62,643 bases of DNA from Cupriavidus lacunae (GCF_003353055.1 NZ_QKWJ01000040.1:1-62643), one strand, 5' to 3'. Shown: positions 8,835 to 16,651, numbered from the stretch's first letter. Made by a program: numbers and translations. The notes: a model not told the origin generated them from the sequence alone.

Positions 8835-9773
8835 CTACGGCTGTGTTTGCAGCAACGCGACACGCAGGGCCGCGGCTACGTCGTGCGTGTATTTTGTGTG
8901 GGTTGTGTGATCTTCGAACGCGGAGACGATGCCATCAATCATTGCTGCGATGCGCGCGGTATGCCGAAGGTCTTGATGCGTGACGAGCCAGATTTCGTAG
9001 ACCGCCCCACGTGCGGGTTCCGGCCATATCTGCACGAGGCCGTCGTGTTCAGCCAGATGTATCGGAAGCTCACCGATGCCGAGGCCGGCCTTCACCGCGG
9101 TACGCAGCATGAGGCTGGAGTTGAAGGTCGATACGATGCGCCCCGCGTGTATCGGTTCGCCGGCAAGCGTCGGTGATCGATTACCGGTCCAGTTTCCCTG
9201 ATAGACGACAAGATCGTGCCCCGAGAAGGCGGAGCCAGCGGCCGGCTTGCCATGCCGCTCGAGGTAAGCATTCGACGCAAAGAGCGCCATGGGCCAGCGA
9301 GCCAGGCGCCGCGCGACAAGATCGGGATTCTCCGGCCTGACTGACCGGACCGCGATATCCGCTTCACGCTTTGCCAGGTTTAGCATGCGCGTCGACGTGT
9401 CGAGCAGGACGCGCACTTCGGGATGCATAGCATGCAGGCGTTCGATGGCCGGAAGCAGGAAATCGAGCGCGATCGAGTCGGTGCTGGTGACTCTTACGTC
9501 CCCCGCAAGCCGTGTATCCGTGCCCTGAGTTCGTCTGACGAGTTCGTGTGCGGAGTGCTCCATTTTCTCCGCTGATCTCAACGCGGCCTCGCCTGCGGCG
9601 GTTAACGCGTAACCCTCAGAGGTGCGCAGGAAGAGCGTTGCACGTAGCGCGTGCTCCAGTGCCGCGATCCGTCTGCCGACCGTCGCCTGATCGAGATTGA
9701 GCGTCCTGGCCGCTCCACGGAGCGTTTTTTCGCGCTCCACCGCGAGAAACACGCGCGCGTCATCCCAGTTCAT
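8835..9773 (-). CDS. LysR-family transcriptional regulator
   Basis: This 312-residue regulator has an N-terminal winged helix (MNWDDARVFLAVEREKTLRG, then AARTLNLDQATVGRRIAALE) and a LysR substrate-binding domain from about residue 90. The VGRRI recognition region and MNWDD start place it in the subgroup that usually controls a neighbouring oxidoreductase. The start at 9773 was chosen over an upstream in-frame codon at 9812 because GAGGGTGG precedes it at proper distance. It is divergent from the quinone-reductase gene at 9925, with two inverted repeats between them. It probably acts on that gene and on itself. Confidence 0.9.
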   Translation of the reverse strand: MNWDDARVFLAVEREKTLRGAARTLNLDQATVGRRIAALEHALRATLFLRTSEGYALTAAGEAALRSAEKMEHSAHELVRRTQGTDTRLAGDVRVTSTDSIALDFLLPAIERLHAMHPEVRVLLDTSTRMLNLAKREADIAVRSVRPENPDLVARRLARWPMALFASNAYLERHGKPAAGSAFSGHDLVVYQGNWTGNRSPTLAGEPIHAGRIVSTFNSSLMLRTAVKAGLGIGELPIHLAEHDGLVQIWPEPARGAVYEIWLVTHQDLRHTARIAAMIDGIVSAFEDHTTHTKYTHDVAAALRVALLQTQP

Positions 9774-9787
9774 CGTGCCACCCTCAT

Positions 9788-9803
9788 GATGCAAATTTGC
9801 ATC
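9788..9803. promoter_or_regulatory. Perfect 16-bp palindrome in LysR/quinone-reductase intergenic region
   Basis: GATGCAAATTTGCATC is a perfect dyad 14 bases upstream of the LysR start codon and about 120 bases upstream of the divergent oxidoreductase gene. Position and symmetry fit a LysR recognition site that would also cause autorepression. Confidence 0.55.
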
Positions 9804-9806
9804 TGA

Positions 9807-9823
9807 CAGCATGAATAATGCTG
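9807..9823. promoter_or_regulatory. Second inverted repeat in the same intergenic region
   Basis: CAGCAT-GAATA-ATGCTG has perfect 6-base arms and starts 4 bases after the palindrome at 9788-9803, on the side of the oxidoreductase. LysR proteins often bind a recognition site and an adjacent activation site, which this pair could represent. Confidence 0.4.
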
Positions 9824-9924
9824 CATATGTTCATCAACGTCGAGGCCTAAACTGAACGCAAGAGTTCCTCGTTCAATGATCCGCCCGGATCAATCGAGTC
9901 TCGTCTACAGAAGGTGTGGTATCC

Positions 9925-10956
9925 ATGTCTGCTTCAACTTATCGCGTGCCGTCGTCCATGACGGCCATTGAGATCAAACAGCCCGGCGGTCCTGAGGTCC
10001 TGGTGCCGACTACGCGCGCGGTGCCGATGCCGGCCGCCGATCAGGTTCTGATCCGCATCCACGCGGCTGCCGTGAACGGTCCAGACGTTTTCCAGCGCAA
10101 AGGGCTGTATGATCCGCCTCCCGGCGCTTCGGATATTCCAGGGCTGGAAGTGGCAGGTCAAGTGGTTGCCGTTGGCTCCGACGTGTCCCAATTCCGGATT
10201 GGCGAACTGGTGTGTGCGTTGATTCCCGGTGGTGGCTACGCAGAATATGCAGTCGCGCACGCCAGCAACACAATGCATATCCCCAACGGCCTAACGTTGG
10301 TGGAAGCGGGGGCCATGCCCGAAACGTTTATGACGGTATGGCTGAACCTGTTCCAGCGCGGCAAGCTGGTTGCCGGCGAATCGGTGTTGATCCATGGCGG
10401 CGCGTCAGGTATCGGTACCACGGCGACCATGCTGGCGAAGGCATTCGGCGCTGCGAAAATCATCACGACAGGTGGCTCGCAGGCGCATCGGGAGGCCAGC
10501 CTGGCGCTAGGCGCAGACCTCGCGATAGATTACCGCGAGGAAGATTTCGTCGCCGCCACGAAGCGGTCTACCGATGGAGCAGGCGTCGACGTGATCCTCG
10601 ACATCATTGCCGGCGACTACGTGGCCAGGAACTATGACGCCGCGGCCATGGACGGACGGATCCTCCAGGTGGGCGTGATCAAGGGGCCGGCGAAGGATCT
10701 CAACGTCGTGCCGATGATGACGAAACGTCTGACGCATATGGGATCAACATTGCGATCGCGTACATCCGCGGACAAGGCGGCCATTATCAATGAACTCGAG
10801 CGGCAGGTCTGGCCGCACATCGAGAGCGGCAAGATCAAGCCGGTTGTCTACAAGACCTTTGCGCTTGTCGACGCTCGCAGCGCGCACGAGCTGATCGATT
10901 CCGGCACACACTTTGGAAAGATTGTCCTTACGACAGGTGCCGATCTCATTGGCTGA
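9925..10956 (+). CDS. NAD(P)H:quinone oxidoreductase, PIG3/QOR type
   Basis: This 343-residue medium-chain dehydrogenase/reductase lacks the structural-zinc cysteines and therefore belongs to the quinone reductase branch. Motifs are AAAVNGPDVFQRKGLYDPPPG (PIG3 group), GLEVAGQVVAVG, and the nucleotide-binding HGGASGIGTTATMLAKAFGA. Such enzymes reduce quinones or enals with NADPH. The ATG at 9925 fits the AGAAGGTG ribosome site better than the GTG at 9916. It is divergent from a LysR regulator, a common arrangement. A hairpin follows the stop. Confidence 0.9.
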   Translation: MSASTYRVPSSMTAIEIKQPGGPEVLVPTTRAVPMPAADQVLIRIHAAAVNGPDVFQRKGLYDPPPGASDIPGLEVAGQVVAVGSDVSQFRIGELVCALIPGGGYAEYAVAHASNTMHIPNGLTLVEAGAMPETFMTVWLNLFQRGKLVAGESVLIHGGASGIGTTATMLAKAFGAAKIITTGGSQAHREASLALGADLAIDYREEDFVAATKRSTDGAGVDVILDIIAGDYVARNYDAAAMDGRILQVGVIKGPAKDLNVVPMMTKRLTHMGSTLRSRTSADKAAIINELERQVWPHIESGKIKPVVYKTFALVDARSAHELIDSGTHFGKIVLTTGADLIG

Positions 10957-10962
10957 AGCCTG

Positions 10963-10983
10963 GCTTGCCGCCAAACGGCAAGC
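10963..10983 (+). terminator. Hairpin after quinone reductase gene
   Basis: GCTTGCCG and its complement form an 8-bp stem with a 5-base loop, 6 bases after the stop codon. The following CTCTTG gives only a weak T-run, so termination efficiency is uncertain. Confidence 0.45.
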
Positions 10984-11009
10984 CTCTTGCCGGTTTCGTG
11001 CCTCATGCC

Positions 11010-11165
11010 TCAAGCCGCTTTGGCCTCAGCCAACGCCGGATAGTCGATGTACCCCGTGGCCGTCGGCGGCGCAAAGAACGTGTTGCGGTCCGGCGCGGGA
11101 GCGGGTCATCGGGGCCATGACAAGGCGGTTCGGTGCAAGGTGGCGGCCGATGCGGACGGGGGTGG
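11010..11165 (-). pseudogene. Internally deleted Old Yellow Enzyme (alkene reductase) gene
   Basis: On the minus strand, 11100-11163 encodes TPVRIGRHLAPNRLVMAPMT then RSRA, which is the N-terminus of an OYE/NemA-type flavin oxidoreductase. It runs directly, but in another frame, into APDRNTFFAPP and GYIDYPALAEAKAA-stop, the C-terminus of the same family. About 300 central residues are missing, and the start codon is lost where the 66-bp aceA-end copy begins. The junction lies near 11090-11105. This is a clear middle-deletion pseudogene; the family call is firm from both ends. Confidence 0.75.
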
Positions 11166-11231
11166 CAGCGGCGAAGCGGCCCTGAAAGCGGCGGGTAAAG
11201 ACAACACCATGAACCAGTTCTGATACCAGTA
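11166..11231 (+). repeat. 66-bp direct repeat, copy 2 (displaced aceA 3' end)
   Basis: This exact copy of 7969-8034 contains 18 terminal aceA codons and the stop, but without a gene body before it. It directly abuts the truncated 5' end of the OYE remnant on one side and unassigned DNA on the other. The aceA terminator is not part of the copy. Confidence 0.95.
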
Positions 11232-11575
11232 GACAGGAGCCGCCGCTTCTGAACTGGTTAGAGACGTTCGCAAAATTCGACCAAGGGTCCGGAGAGGGTC
11301 GGCAACGGCCTGTTGGGGGGAGGTGTACCTTCAGTCCTGCATGTCCAAACGGTGTACCTTGTGGTGTGCGCGTCCATGGGCCTTGCCGTTACCGGCTATG
11401 GGCTTATACGAGCCAAACTACGAATCCGGTAGGGCCGTACGCTGGCGCATCGGGCTTGCCGACGGCAACCGGTCGCCATTGCCGGCATCCACCAGAACGA
11501 GCACATGGCGTGTTCAGGAAGGCGGCATAATCGCCGTGCCTTTTCGGACTAGGATCCCATGAGGAGGTGCCAGTC
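11232..11575. other. Non-coding or decayed DNA
   Basis: About 340 bases following the displaced aceA tail. No frame has a ribosome site plus a plausible protein, and no family was recognised. It probably belongs to the rearranged zone. Confidence 0.4.
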
Positions 11576-11764
11576 ATGTCAGCTATCAGGCGCATAGATC
11601 CGGGTCATCCCGCCTACCAGGCCGCGCTGCATAGGACGACCCGCTACCCTGCGGAGCACGTCACGTTGACGGCTGGCTCCAGGAAGAGGCTGCGCCCCTG
11701 TGTGCCGCATCGCAAGGTCGGGCGCGGCAAGGTCGGCATCGGCGGCAAGCGCAGCGGCAAGTAG
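11576..11764 (+). CDS. Small basic hypothetical protein
   Basis: This is a 62-residue frame with an AGGAGG ribosome binding site (11562-11567) 8 bases before the ATG, the best Shine-Dalgarno in the neighbourhood. The product begins MSAIRRIDPGHPAYQAA and ends in a strongly basic, glycine-rich tail (KVGRGKVGIGGKRSGK). No domain is recognised; the tail could bind nucleic acid, but this is a guess. It sits in a zone of gene remnants, so it may itself be a leftover or a chance frame. Confidence 0.4.
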   Translation: MSAIRRIDPGHPAYQAALHRTTRYPAEHVTLTAGSRKRLRPCVPHRKVGRGKVGIGGKRSGK

Positions 11765-12037
11765 GGCGTGAAGCGCTGATCACCACGGCCACGAACTGCC
11801 ATTCAAGTTGTTGAAAAATGTGGATTTTTAGGCTGCGGTGCGGCTGGTTTATTGGTCGGTGTCGGTGCGCGCCTTTCAACTAACCTGTGCTGCAGCGCGT
11901 GGAATTTCCGCCGCCTGACAGCAGTTTCAGAACGGCCGGACGTGTTCCCCGCCATCCAACACAATTGTCTGCCTGTCGGATGCCAGCCGTCACTCGCGGC
12001 CCCTGGCTCGGTACTTCGTACCGATGCGCGCCGACAC

Positions 12038-12364
12038 GCCACGGATGGCTTGGGAATCGGACTATCCCTTGTCCGGAAGATTCTTGAATTGCATGGTGGT
12101 ACAGTCAGCGCGCACAGCGACGGAATTGGACGCGGTGCGGAGTTCATTCTGCTTGTGCCGCTCTTGCAGCGAGACGCGGAAAAGCTGCCCGTGTCACCGT
12201 CGACTGCCGCGCAAGGGCGTGATGCCGAGATTACCGGCCGTCGAATTTTGGTCGTTGACGACAACCGAGATTCCGCCGAAAGCGCCAAGCTCTTGCTCCA
12301 GCTTTGGGGCAATGAGATCCAGGGCAGCCTTCCACTGCGCAGCGAGTACTTCAGCGGCCGATAA
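12038..12364 (+). pseudogene. Fragment of a hybrid sensor histidine kinase
   Basis: The frame encodes the end of a histidine-kinase ATPase domain (DGLGIGLSLVRKILELHGG, the G1/G2 boxes, then GRGAEFILLVPL), a short linker, and the start of a response-regulator receiver domain (RRILVVDDNRDSAESAKLLL with the acidic Asp-Asp pair). It then runs off into unrelated sequence and stops. Sensor, dimerisation domain and most of the receiver, including the phosphorylated Asp, are missing. It is a remnant of a gene that would normally encode over 600 residues. Confidence 0.65.
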
Positions 12365-12411
12365 GCCCTGGCCCAAAGCCCCCGCTTCCATGTCGCTGCG
12401 CAATGCAAGCG

Positions 12412-12753
12412 TTACCGACCGATCTGGTGGCTGACAGCGTTTTCCTGCTGGTTCAGCGTGCGCTGCTCCTGGCGCGTGATATGGCTGCCGTTCTGGCTGG
12501 CCATCATGCGCTCTTCCCGGCGAATCTGATGATCTTCCTGGTGTAGCCTGGCGGCTTGGGCCTTCGAGATCTCGCCTTCCTTCAGTTCGTGGTTGATGCG
12601 CCGGTTCTGGTTGGCAAGTCGTTCATTGACCTGCTCGCGACGGGGGTGGTTGCGTTCCCAGCGGGTGTCCTTATCGTTCGCGATGGCCGCGCTGGCGAGG
12701 CTTGCCGCGAAGACCGCGATCGCTACACCACCCAGAATTTTCTTCGTCATCAT
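12412..12753 (-). CDS. Periplasmic charged helical protein, unknown
   Basis: This 113-residue protein has a signal peptide (MTKKILGGVAIAVFAASLAS, cleavage near AIA-ND) and a highly charged, probably helical body rich in Arg, Gln, Asn and Glu. The body includes NERLANQNRRINHELKEGEI, SKAQAARLHQEDHQIRREER and QNGSHITRQEQRTLNQQENA. Small proteins with this repeat-like pattern recur in Cupriavidus, Ralstonia and Burkholderia, but I know no function. A GGGGAG site precedes two tandem ATGs at 12753 and 12750. Codons are normal for the region, so it is probably expressed. Confidence 0.75.
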   Translation of the reverse strand: MMTKKILGGVAIAVFAASLASAAIANDKDTRWERNHPRREQVNERLANQNRRINHELKEGEISKAQAARLHQEDHQIRREERMMASQNGSHITRQEQRTLNQQENAVSHQIGR

Positions 12754-13253
12754 TTCACGCTCCCCTTCGTTGTGGGTGCCCGGCGCGGGTCGCCGAACAT
12801 GACCCAGTAACGGCACCTGGATCGCCCAAGATGACGGCACGCGCGATGAATTTGTAACGGAAGATTTTCCGGCTGCGTGCTGGTTCACTGCTTTCCAATA
12901 CAACCAGTAAGGCAGCAGCATTGTGATGATCCGGCAAGAGGCGCTGTCAGGCCTGCCGGGTCGCTGCGCCAATCTACCTAGCTGATGGTTGGCGTGTTGT
13001 ACCGCGTGCTGACGCTCCTTCTTGCACCAAATGGAAGCCACGCAGCATCTGCTTCAGCGATGCTCAAAGCGCAGCTTGATCAGACTGCGGGGGAGCCTTC
13101 GCACGATGAATGAATCGAGTTTTGCTCTTGTCGCTGCATGAGGAAATACGCTTGCAGGATCGGATGCCGCAGCTTCAGCTGCGGTTCCAGGTCAAGGGCC
13201 GGGTTGGGTTGGCGCTCGCCGCTGCGCCGCATGCGGTTGGTCTGCAGTATTGA
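12754..13253. other. Intergenic, no supported gene
   Basis: 500 bases between two minus-strand genes. It holds the promoter of the gene ending at 12412. An upstream extension of that frame to 13041 lacks coding character. Nothing else recognisable was seen. Confidence 0.5.
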
Positions 13254-13691
13254 CTAGCGGAACACGAAAACCGGGATCCGGCAATGCGTCAGGACCTTCT
13301 GGGTTTCGCTGCCGATCAGTAACCCCTGCAGGCCGGCTCGGCCATGCGACGCCATGACAATGAGGTCACAGTTACGCTCCTCCCCGGTCCGGATGATCGC
13401 CTCATAGGGGTGATTGTGGGTAACGCTGAGCGTCTCGCATGCCACCGCCGCTTCCTTTGCCGCTTGTGCGACCACCGCCAGGTATCGCTCCGCATGCATT
13501 TCGGCAAGTTGTGCATAGCGCTCCTGGGTATCCTCCAGCATGTCAACCCGATGCGTGAGGACATGGAATTCCGGGATGACATGCAATCCAGTGATCCTCG
13601 CCTCAAATGCCTTGGCGAGTGTCACCGCCATGCGAACGGCAGCGTCGGAAAGTTCCGATCCATCGGTGGGCACCAAGATATGCTGAAACAT
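13254..13691 (-). CDS. Universal stress protein (UspA family)
   Basis: This 145-residue single Usp domain begins MFQHILVPTDGSELSDAAVR and has the ATP-binding signature as GRAGLQGLLIGSETQKVL, with G-2X-G-9X-G(S/T) spacing, so it is of the nucleotide-binding type. A GAGGAGGCC ribosome site precedes the ATG at 13691. A second UspA at 25973 shares an almost identical ending (GSETQKVLTHCRIPV). It is divergent from the EF-P-like gene. Such proteins help cells survive starvation, oxygen limitation or oxidative stress. Confidence 0.93.
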   Translation of the reverse strand: MFQHILVPTDGSELSDAAVRMAVTLAKAFEARITGLHVIPEFHVLTHRVDMLEDTQERYAQLAEMHAERYLAVVAQAAKEAAVACETLSVTHNHPYEAIIRTGEERNCDLIVMASHGRAGLQGLLIGSETQKVLTHCRIPVFVFR

Positions 13692-13960
13692 GTTGGCCTC
13701 CTCTGCGGCCGGCCGGGCCATCCGTCTCGGCCCCCCTGGCACGCGCTACGAACTTAATGGTATGACAATCGTTCACGCTCTGGCGTGACGCGCTTCTTGA
13801 TTCCCTGATCAGGGGACAGGGCGACTCGTGGCGGTCTGGCTCCTTGTCAGCCTTGTGCATGCGGCGCTGCAACATCCCGCTGTCGCCGCCGGCCCTTTGT
13901 TGAAGGGGCGCTGCGGTGCTAGGCTGAAGGCGAAATCTTGCCGCCCAGGCGGAGACACCA

Positions 13961-14539
13961 ATGGTCGAAGCTTCCGGACTGAAGTCGGGCATGATCATCA
14001 TGCTTGAGGGCCAACTTCATAGCGCTATCAGCGCCGGGTACCACGCCGGCGGCGGCCAACAGGGGAGCGCAGTTTTCGCCAAGTTCAAGAACCTTAAGAC
14101 TGGTCACGTCAAGGAGTTGCGGTTACACCCGAGCGACAAGCTCGAAGAGGTCGTGCTCGATCACCAGGAGATGGAATATCTGTACACCGACGGTGTCGCC
14201 TTTTTCTTCATGAATCCCGACACCTTCGAGCAGATCAGTTTTCCTGTGGAAACCATGGGCGCATACCAGAAATTTCTTCACCCCAATATGCGAATCCCGG
14301 TGCAGCTTTATGAGGGCGAGCCAGTTACCATCGCATTCCCCCCTGCGGTCGAGTTAACCATCATGTCCGCGCCACCGGGCCTGCACGAGCACGAAACCTC
14401 TACCTTCAAGACTGCCACGCTGGAGAACGGCATGGAAGTTCTCGTTCCTCAGTTCGTCAAGGAAGGGGACACGGTGCGAATCGAGGTCGCTTCAGGAAAG
14501 TATCTGGAGCGGGTAAGGCGAGGGACGCGAAAGTCGTGA
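13961..14539 (+). CDS. Elongation factor P paralogue without modifiable Lys
   Basis: At 192 residues it has the three beta-barrel domains of EF-P. These are the KOW-like N-domain with FAKFKNLKTGHVKELRLHPS, the OB domain with YLYTDGVAFFFMNPDTFEQI, and the C-terminal domain with TLENGMEVLVPQFVKEGDTV, then RIEVASGKYLERV. EF-P relieves ribosome stalling at polyproline by placing a modified Lys or Arg near the peptidyl-transferase centre. Here the tip loop (residues 26-36) reads GYHAGGGQQGS instead of a PGKG- or PGR-type tip, so neither lysine nor arginine is available. A GGAG site supports the start. It is a divergent paralogue, probably not the canonical factor. Confidence 0.88.
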   Translation: MVEASGLKSGMIIMLEGQLHSAISAGYHAGGGQQGSAVFAKFKNLKTGHVKELRLHPSDKLEEVVLDHQEMEYLYTDGVAFFFMNPDTFEQISFPVETMGAYQKFLHPNMRIPVQLYEGEPVTIAFPPAVELTIMSAPPGLHEHETSTFKTATLENGMEVLVPQFVKEGDTVRIEVASGKYLERVRRGTRKS

Positions 14540-14772
14540 CTCCAGTGCCGCGCCATCGCTCCCTGCATGCGCAGCGCCGCGCACAGTCCCGCCGGGACGG
14601 GGCCTGCAGCGTCGGCAGTACCGTATCCGGCACCTGTCCTGCACTTTGCGCCTCGTGTGTGGGGCGTGGCTTGCTGTTTGTCATGCCGGGCTGTCAACCC
14701 AATCCTATATTTGACACAGTGCCAATCGTGCTGCGCGACGCACCGCGATGATTTCGCTAACAGGAGGGCAAG

Positions 14773-15105
14773 ATGAACGACATCCGATCCGATTTCTCTA
14801 TGCGCAAGGACGCATTGACCCGCGACGTCGATACGCTGATGGCCGACGTGCAGGCACTTCTTCATGATGTCAAAGCTGAAACCGGCGTAGGGACCAGCCT
14901 TGAGCGCCATGCACTCAAGGCCCGGCAGCGCGCGCTGCAGGAGCGCATCGTTACGCTGCGCGAAGAAAGCCGCGCCAAAGTCTCCGAGTGGGCGACAACG
15001 ACCGATCGCTACGTCCATGAGCATCCATGGCAAAGCATGGGTACCGTGGCCGCCATCGCGGCAACCACAGGCGCTATCGTCGCGCTGGCTGCCAGCCACC
15101 GTTAG
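14773..15105 (+). CDS. DUF883 (ElaB/YqjD-like) membrane-anchored protein
   Basis: This 110-residue protein has a long helical N-terminal part (LTRDVDTLMADVQALLHDVK) and a C-terminal membrane anchor with the family hallmark VHEHPWQSMGTVAAIAATTG. Relatives (ElaB, YqjD) are stationary-phase inner-membrane proteins that bind ribosomes in Escherichia coli. An AGGAGGGCAAG ribosome site precedes the ATG. It lies between the EF-P paralogue and the DksA-like gene, all on the plus strand, so three ribosome- or transcription-linked stress genes are neighbours. Confidence 0.9.
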   Translation: MNDIRSDFSMRKDALTRDVDTLMADVQALLHDVKAETGVGTSLERHALKARQRALQERIVTLREESRAKVSEWATTTDRYVHEHPWQSMGTVAAIAATTGAIVALAASHR

Positions 15106-15340
15106 GCATTCGCGACTGCGGCGCCGGCACGGCTGTGACACGTGCTGGTCCCGCAAGGGACACGTGGTTTTTGCCATGCCGGCAAATGGCTACGGCCCCT
15201 TGCGGGGGCCTCGATCTGAGTGGCGACACATCTGAGCGGCAATACGGCAACTGTGCCCGCCAAATGCGATTGCCCAAGCGCGCTACGCTGGACGGTCTGC
15301 TGAGGTGCGACCCGCAGGATGCTTATCCAGGAGGCCAGCC

Positions 15341-15757
15341 ATGGAAGGGCTGACAAAGGAAGAATTGGCGAAGTTGGTGGCCCAAATGGACGCTGAGGAG
15401 TTGCGCATACGTGCCGTCGCCGGAACCGCGGATTCGCCTGTCGTGGCGCCAACACAACGTGAACACCTTGACGAGGGTGAAGTGGCGGACGAAAAGACCG
15501 TGCAGCGCCAGGGCGACGCGATGCTGAAACACTATCGCAGGCAACTGGCCGACATTGAAGCAGCCCGGTCACGGATGAGGAGTGGCCAGTATGGCGCCTG
15601 TATCGACTGCCAGCAGGCCATCCCATTCGCCCGCTTGCAGGCGTACCCGACCGCCATGCGCTGCACGGCATGCCAGAATCTCCATGAACACCGCCATCCC
15701 CGCCAGGCGCAGGAGACGCGCCGACCGGCATCCGCAGATCTTTCGTCGTCGAACTGA
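15341..15757 (+). CDS. TraR/DksA-type zinc-finger protein
   Basis: This 138-residue protein has a helical N-terminal part and a C4 zinc finger, CIDCQQAIPFARLQAYPTAM then RCTACQ (Cys87, Cys90, Cys108, Cys111), the classic DksA signature. It is probably a secondary-channel effector of RNA polymerase. The N-terminal coiled coil is shorter than in DksA, and no DxxDxA-like tip motif is evident, so activity may differ. The start is fixed by AGGAGG with 7-base spacing; an upstream in-frame start at 15305 is not needed. Confidence 0.88.
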   Translation: MEGLTKEELAKLVAQMDAEELRIRAVAGTADSPVVAPTQREHLDEGEVADEKTVQRQGDAMLKHYRRQLADIEAARSRMRSGQYGACIDCQQAIPFARLQAYPTAMRCTACQNLHEHRHPRQAQETRRPASADLSSSN

Positions 15758-15758
15758 C

Positions 15759-16019
15759 TTACTCGTTCCTGAGATCAATGCCGAAGCCGCCAGCCAGTTC
15801 ACAATCGATGATCCCGGCGGCGTAGGCAAAAAGCCAGTCCTCTGCCTCCTGCAGCGTTGCGGGCGGATGGGGCCAGTCCGGCGTAAAGCGGATGCCCATG
15901 TCCATGTCCTTATTGCGCGTGGAGATCTGGACTCGCCCGCTTGGCTTGCCTGGCTCAATCACCTCCGGCACGAACAGGGCAACGTGGAATCCCTTGTAAG
16001 ACCGCTTTTTTTCCAGCAT
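15759..16019 (-). CDS. Conserved-looking hypothetical protein
   Basis: An 86-residue protein starting MLEKKRSYKGFHVALFVPEV, chosen because GGAGGCTGAA directly precedes this ATG. The centre reads STRNKDMDMGIRFTPDW, and the C-terminus is acidic (AGGFGIDLRNE). There is no signal peptide or membrane helix, and no family recognised. It converges with the DksA-like gene with a one-base gap. Base composition is like its neighbours. Confidence 0.6.
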   Translation of the reverse strand: MLEKKRSYKGFHVALFVPEVIEPGKPSGRVQISTRNKDMDMGIRFTPDWPHPPATLQEAEDWLFAYAAGIIDCELAGGFGIDLRNE

Positions 16020-16315
16020 TTCAGCCTCCGGCAATTTACGCAGGTCCGTGGCTCAGTCCGAGCGCCGGACTGTCTTGAGTTCAAGATATAGCGAGGCGCG
16101 GCTAATGCCTAGTGATGCCGCGGAACCCCGGGGATCACATCGGAGCGTGCGGTCGATTTTGACCTAGACTGAAAAAGTGCCCTTCGCGTGCTTCGGGGCT
16201 GCGCAACGCAACTTCAGTGGCAGCCGATTGATGCGGGCGAATGACAATGGCACAGGCAACACACAATCATCTGCTGCCTGAATTCATGTGGATTGATGTT
16301 CACGAAGGGGGCATC

Positions 16316-16642
16316 ATGTTGCAAGCCAGTGAAATGCAGCAACGTTTTAGTCATCTGCAGCAAACCATCAGCGAGGCATCACGGACTTGTCATGCCGATG
16401 CGAGGATTCCACAAGACTTGATGAACTGGGTGGATGAGCTCGACAAGGAATGCAAATCGGCATCGAAGGTCGCGTCCTCCAAGGATCAGGATCGGATCCG
16501 GCAGTGGGTCGATGATCTCGAACGGATCGGTGATCGTGCAGACCGCGCTTGCCAGCAGGCCGGCGGTCTCGATGCAAAGGTCAAGGATGCAGTCAGTTCG
16601 ATGCATTCGGAACTTGCTGACCTGAAGCGCCAACTGCACTAA
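16316..16642 (+). CDS. Small helical cytoplasmic protein, unknown
   Basis: A 108-residue, almost entirely helical, acidic/basic patterned protein (MLQASEMQQRFSHLQQTISE, WVDELDKECKSASKVA, RIRQWVDDLERIGDRADRAC). Similar small coiled-coil proteins appear beside stress genes in Cupriavidus and Ralstonia, with no function known to me. The ATG at 16316 follows AAGGGGGC; an upstream ATG at 16247 would add 23 unlikely residues. A hairpin follows the stop. Confidence 0.65.
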   Translation: MLQASEMQQRFSHLQQTISEASRTCHADARIPQDLMNWVDELDKECKSASKVASSKDQDRIRQWVDDLERIGDRADRACQQAGGLDAKVKDAVSSMHSELADLKRQLH

Positions 16643-16651
16643 CCAATCTGA

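Noticed and set aside
7969..11231. Reading the 66-bp repeats as attL/attR of an integrative element
   Set aside because: No integrase, excisionase or tRNA gene lies within or next to the segment, and the content is ordinary chromosomal genes. Only the duplication itself is claimed.
12194..12403. Minus-strand 69-codon frame overlapping the kinase remnant (LSAAEVLAAQWKAALDL)
   Set aside because: Helical look only; it overlaps the receiver-domain remnant on the other strand and has no ribosome site or clear family.
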